A DNA stretch of 9,749 nucleotides, from positions 1 to 9,749 of the forward strand of contig JAOTST010000037.1 of the NCBI GenBank assembly GCA_029864785.1, written 5' to 3'. Made by a program: the position numbers and the translations under genes. Of the stretch, positions 6,106-9,749 are shown piece after piece (position 1 is the first letter of the stretch; the number at the start of each line of letters is the position of its first letter). The notes under the pieces were generated by a model. That model saw only the letters and a program-made list of their open reading frames with translations, searched no databases and had not been told where the DNA came from. Source of the DNA: Chromatiales bacterium (GTDB lineage Bacteria > Pseudomonadota > Gammaproteobacteria > Thiohalomonadales > Thiohalomonadaceae).

Positions 6106-9100
6106 TTGTCAAAACTGAGCACGCTCAATAGTCGTATCATTCTTATGCTGCTTGCGTCCACCGTTATGGTGCTGGCACTGGTGGGGGGGGTCTTTCTGGT
6201 TTTAATTACCAACCTCTCTGAAGACTCTGCTGAGAATGAACTGTCACACGGACTAGAGCTGCTGCAGATTGACCTGAAAGGCAAACGATCTCATCTTATC
6301 GACGGGCGTTCTCGCCTGGAAAATGATGCGGCGATCCTTGCATCGACTAATCTTATCTGGAAATACCAGAATATTAATGATTACCAACCGCTACTCTTTG
6401 ATATCGAAAAAGAGGCGTTGGCACGGCTATTGGCTCGAGATAGTCAGGGGGCTGGTTTCACCTTTGCCGCTATCTATACCGCGGGCGGGGAGGTCGTCTC
6501 CTTTTATGATGCCAGCTCCGCTATTACAGGGTATGTTAGCTATGATGATGCGTCAAACCCAGTTGCCATACAGTATCATGCTAAAGGTGGAGACGCTTCC
6601 GCTCTGGATGAAATCCCGCTATTCCTAAATGGTGTTGATATGCACTTTGCCCCTGAACAGGGGATTCATTTCAGACTCAACTCGAATGGTAAAAGGCTCA
6701 TTATGGAAACCAGCTCACCATTGCTGAAGAGGTCGGTAAATGGTGATAAAAATACGATTGGATGGTTAAGGCTTGCGTATGTATTGGATGAAGAGTTTGC
6801 TGAGAGTATTGCCAATAAAACAGGTTTAGCATTTGCGATCCATACACCTTCTGTTAGTGATACTAAAATAATGATTGCTAGCGCAGGTTTTAATCCGCGC
6901 GATCACAATATAGATGAGATAAATCCGCATGAGGCAATGGATCTGTTGAATTTAAATGACGACGCCCTCCAATCTCAGTTGCGCTATCATCATGTTTCAG
7001 ATCATTTCACAGGGGCGCTCTCACTAGAGTTGGAATATTCAGGTCTCGTGTCGATTGTTTTTGGCCTAGATAAAGGTGGGTTGCTAACGAGTCTAAAGGC
7101 TTTTCAACTAGCAATATTTTGGGTGCTTCTTGTTAGCGGCCTATTGGTTATTCCTATAGGAGTGGTATTTACCCGGCGATCGATATCAAAGCCAATCAAT
7201 TCCTTAGTTAGTTATGTTGATAAGGTAGGTTATAGTCAAACCAACATTGCTTTCGTGCCCGATGCTATTGCTGAATTTAATTATCTTGGTGAGAGCATGC
7301 AAGATATGGTTGAGCGACTCCATGAAAGTCAGCAAGAGAGTATTGATAGTGAAAATAATGTGCGCTTGTTACTCGACTCTGCGGGTGAAGGGATCTACGG
7401 GATTGATGCAGATGGATGTTGTACCTTTGTTAATCCTAAGGCGTTGGATATGCTTGGTTATCAATCGGAAGAGTTTATTGGTAAAAATATTCACGACCTC
7501 GTCCATCACACACATGGCAACGGTAAGCGCTATCACATTCAAGAGTGCCCTATCTATAATGTAATAAAGAATGATCATCCTTCTTATGTCGAGAATGAAC
7601 CATTTTGGTGTAAAGATGGTTCTTCATTCCCGGTGGAGTACCGAGCCTATCCGATTCACCGAGATGGAAAAGTAGCCGGTTCGGTTGTTACCTTTTCAGA
7701 TATTACTGAGCGCAAACGGACTGAAAATAGTTTGCAGCTTGCAAAAAATATTATTGAAAATGCCAATGAAGCAATTATGGTAACAAATAATAAAGGCATC
7801 ATTGAACAGGTCAATGATGCCTATGTGAAAATCACCGGTTTTAGCCGTGAAGAAGCAGTTGGCGCAACGCCAAAAATTCAGGAGTCTGGGCGACACGACA
7901 AAATGTTCTATGCATTGATGTGGAAAGATATTCACGCTACAGGGCACTGGGAAGGAGAGATATGGGATCGCAGAAAAGATGGTGATGTTTTTCCTAAATG
8001 GCTCTCAATTACCACCATGTATGATGAACAGGGAAATCCAGATAAATATGTGGGTGTCTTTTCAGATATTACAGTACTGAAAGAGACTGAAAAGGAGCTG
8101 GAAAATCTTGCTTACTATGATGCGTTAACGGGCCTTCCTAACCGGGTACTCTTTAAAGATCGTCTTAATCAAGGAATCTATGCGGCCAAACGTGATGGAC
8201 ATAAATTGGCGGCACTCTTAATTGATCTGGATCGATTTAAATATGTTAACGATACTTTGGGGCACGATGCCGGTGACGAACTTCTACAGATTGTTGCCAA
8301 GCGGTTGGCCTCATTTGTAAGAGAGACCGATACAGTAGCGCGTCAAGGTGGCGATGAATTTACCATTGTTCTTTCTGAGATTAACGATCCTGAAGACTCA
8401 TCAATTATTGCGCAAAATATCATCAACAATCTCAAAGAGCCCATTGAAGTGAAAGGTAATATGGTTAATATCGGTGCAAGTATCGGTATTGCAACCTATC
8501 CTGATGATGGTATTGACTTCGAACAGTTATTAAAAAATGCGGACCTTGCTCTCTATAAAGCGAAAGATAATGGACGCAATAATTACCAATATTTTTCAAC
8601 TGAATTGCAGTCATCGGTATTTGATCATATAGCGATGGAAGATGAGATGCTCAAGGGCATTGATGGTGAGCAGTTTATTCTCCATTATCAGCCCAAGATT
8701 AATCTTGCAACAAATCGTATGACGGGAATGGAGGCACTGGTACGCTGGAATCATCCCGATAAGGGTTTTGTTCGCCCCGATCTCTTTATTCCCTTTGCCG
8801 AAGAGACGGGTTTGATTATTCCTATGGGACTCTGGATCTTTAAGACGGCTTGTAAGCAGTTGGCCGAATTCAATGTGGGGCTCGATGAGCCACTCAAGGT
8901 GGCGATTAATCTTTCCGCAGGGCAGTTTAAGCAACGTGGATTGGTCTATGCCATTAAAGAAATTATGGGGCAATATAAGATTAATCCTGAACAGATTGAG
9001 CTTGAGATTACTGAAAGCAGTGTAATGGGTGATGTGGACGCTGCTATCGTTACGATGAATAAATTCCGTGACCTGGGACTCAAGCTCTCCATTGACGATT

Positions 9101-9396
9101 TTGGTACAGGCTACTCATCATTGAGCTATCTTAAGAAATTTCCAATCAGCACCCTGAAGATTGACCAATCCTTTGTTAGAGACCTGACGATCGATTCAGA
9201 TGATGCTGCCATTGTGCAGGCCATCATCTCTCTGGCGCATAGCCTTGAGCTTGATGTGATTGCCGAAGGGGTGGAGACGCAAGAACAGTTGGACTTCTTG
9301 AAATATTCGGGTTGTCAGAACGTGCAGGGTTATCTATTGAGTAAGCCGCTACCGGCAGAAGAGTTTAAGCAATATATTAAGGATAATCTGGGCTAA
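6106..9396 (+). CDS. Membrane sensor with HAMP, two PAS, GGDEF and EAL domains (c-di-GMP synthesis/hydrolysis)
   Basis: This is a 1096-residue inner-membrane protein from TTG 6106, with GGAG (6091-6094) 11 nt upstream. ATG 6145 (residue 14) is the alternative start but would trim the first membrane helix. Order: TM1 (about 11-35), a periplasmic domain of about 290 residues, TM2 (about 334-355), HAMP (about 356-410), PAS1 (about 416-535), PAS2 (about 545-665), GGDEF (about 666-835) and EAL (about 845-1092). The cyclase signature is intact (R746-Q-GGDEF 748-752), and RETD (739-742) five residues before it is the product-inhibition I-site. The EAL side is also intact: MEAL (E876), LEITES (966-971), IDDFGTGYSS (996-1005) and IAEGVET (1052-1058). 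Both activities are therefore possible, and which one dominates cannot be read from sequence. PAS1 carries a His/Cys-rich insert (HHTHGNGKRYHIQECPIY). The binding protein just upstream is its likely input. Confidence 0.93.
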   Translation: MSKLSTLNSRIILMLLASTVMVLALVGGVFLVLITNLSEDSAENELSHGLELLQIDLKGKRSHLIDGRSRLENDAAILASTNLIWKYQNINDYQPLLFDIEKEALARLLARDSQGAGFTFAAIYTAGGEVVSFYDASSAITGYVSYDDASNPVAIQYHAKGGDASALDEIPLFLNGVDMHFAPEQGIHFRLNSNGKRLIMETSSPLLKRSVNGDKNTIGWLRLAYVLDEEFAESIANKTGLAFAIHTPSVSDTKIMIASAGFNPRDHNIDEINPHEAMDLLNLNDDALQSQLRYHHVSDHFTGALSLELEYSGLVSIVFGLDKGGLLTSLKAFQLAIFWVLLVSGLLVIPIGVVFTRRSISKPINSLVSYVDKVGYSQTNIAFVPDAIAEFNYLGESMQDMVERLHESQQESIDSENNVRLLLDSAGEGIYGIDADGCCTFVNPKALDMLGYQSEEFIGKNIHDLVHHTHGNGKRYHIQECPIYNVIKNDHPSYVENEPFWCKDGSSFPVEYRAYPIHRDGKVAGSVVTFSDITERKRTENSLQLAKNIIENANEAIMVTNNKGIIEQVNDAYVKITGFSREEAVGATPKIQESGRHDKMFYALMWKDIHATGHWEGEIWDRRKDGDVFPKWLSITTMYDEQGNPDKYVGVFSDITVLKETEKELENLAYYDALTGLPNRVLFKDRLNQGIYAAKRDGHKLAALLIDLDRFKYVNDTLGHDAGDELLQIVAKRLASFVRETDTVARQGGDEFTIVLSEINDPEDSSIIAQNIINNLKEPIEVKGNMVNIGASIGIATYPDDGIDFEQLLKNADLALYKAKDNGRNNYQYFSTELQSSVFDHIAMEDEMLKGIDGEQFILHYQPKINLATNRMTGMEALVRWNHPDKGFVRPDLFIPFAEETGLIIPMGLWIFKTACKQLAEFNVGLDEPLKVAINLSAGQFKQRGLVYAIKEIMGQYKINPEQIELEITESSVMGDVDAAIVTMNKFRDLGLKLSIDDFGTGYSSLSYLKKFPISTLKIDQSFVRDLTIDSDDAAIVQAIISLAHSLELDVIAEGVETQEQLDFLKYSGCQNVQGYLLSKPLPAEEFKQYIKDNLG

Positions 9397-9453
9397 TCCA
9401 AACATCTTCGGTATATTAGTGGTTCATCCCTCGCGCCGATAAATTTTATAATA

Positions 9454-9749
9454 ATGTTTGCCCTACACACCTCAAATAGATCGGAGAATCTTCTTCAGCA
9501 TCTTGCGCAGGTGATTGAGACACAACCGCTTGGCTCTCCCTTTAGCAAAGAGATCTTCCTGATTCAGAGTCAGGGGATGGAACGCTGGATATCGCAACAG
9601 CTGGCGACCCACTTCGGTGTTTGGGGAAACTATCAATTCTATTTCCCAGGAAATTTCTTTAGCGAAATTAGCAACCTGTTTGTTGCGGATGAAAAGGGAA
9701 CAAGCTATCAGCGTGAGCAAATGGTCTGGATCTTTGAGCAACAGCGAGC
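9454..9749 (+). CDS. recC: Exodeoxyribonuclease V subunit gamma, N-terminal part (3' end beyond window)
   Basis: ATG 9454 opens a frame that runs off the right edge after 98 codons. The protein has LHTSNRSENLLQHLAQVI, then IFLIQSQGMERWISQQLATHFG, then a Phe/Pro-rich YFPGNFFSEI. This is the N-terminal pattern of RecC (HSNR...L, QS-x-GM-x2-W, FG-x3-N, F-x-P-x2-F). RecC is the Chi-recognising subunit of RecBCD, which processes double-strand breaks in the cytoplasm. Full-length RecC has about 1,100 residues, so only about a tenth is present. It starts 57 nt after the GGDEF-EAL stop, with no clear terminator between, and probably begins a recC-recB-recD group to the right. The leader is AT-rich without a strong Shine-Dalgarno. 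Confidence 0.85.
   Translation, partial: MFALHTSNRSENLLQHLAQVIETQPLGSPFSKEIFLIQSQGMERWISQQLATHFGVWGNYQFYFPGNFFSEISNLFVADEKGTSYQREQMVWIFEQQR

Noticed and set aside
9447..9452. TATAAT directly before recC
   Set aside because: It ends one base before the ATG at 9454, so a transcript from it would start inside the coding region. There is also no good -35 at the right distance (around 9424-9429).
9472..9741. Minus-strand ORF of 89 codons at the right edge
   Set aside because: It is antisense to the RecC N-terminal frame, which carries recognisable conserved motifs. The antisense frame has none.

Overview
The window reads as chromosome from a free-living or symbiotic gammaproteobacterium. The evidence is a moderate GC content, a RecC-type exonuclease V subunit, and c-di-GMP proteins with gammaproteobacterial architecture. 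The genus cannot be fixed from the sequence. There is no rRNA or tRNA gene, no CRISPR array and no insertion sequence.

Layout. (1) Positions 1-1552, minus strand: most of an acetolactate-synthase-like thiamine diphosphate enzyme, cut by the left edge. (2) 1553-1919: a non-coding divergent region with inverted repeats and a possible minus-strand promoter. (3) 1920-2018: a possible 32-residue leader ORF ending 7 nt before the next gene. (4) 2026-3768: an exported, unrecognised protein of 580 residues. A 12-alanine run encoded by six perfect GCAGCG hexamers lies at the end of its signal peptide. The mature part is a tandem array with a Trp about every 13 residues (W-x3-G-[FY]...A-x2-W). (5) 3824-4860: a response regulator with an HD-GYP phosphodiesterase output, split between two frames near its N-terminus, behind an excellent extended -10 promoter. 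(6) 4861-5119: a 259-nt gap with a 17-nt inverted repeat. (7) 5120-6073 and 6106-9396: a two-gene unit of a periplasmic sugar-type binding protein and a membrane sensor (periplasmic domain, HAMP, two PAS, GGDEF, EAL). (8) 9454-9749: the first 98 codons of recC, cut by the right edge.

How they may work together. Three consecutive genes concern c-di-GMP: one predicted HD-GYP hydrolase under phosphorelay control, and one bifunctional GGDEF-EAL enzyme whose periplasmic domain is probably read through the binding protein encoded just upstream. No ABC permease or ATPase is present next to the binding protein, so a sensory role, as in LuxP-LuxQ or NspS-MbaA, is more likely than transport. The Trp-repeat protein precedes this cluster on the same strand and could be an envelope protein tied to the same lifestyle switch, but nothing in the sequence proves that. 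The ThDP enzyme and recC look like unrelated flanking genes.

The best candidates for something new are the hexamer-encoded poly-Ala/Trp-repeat exported protein, the binding-protein-coupled GGDEF-EAL sensor, and the split response regulator with its ATGA junction and variant GYC motif.
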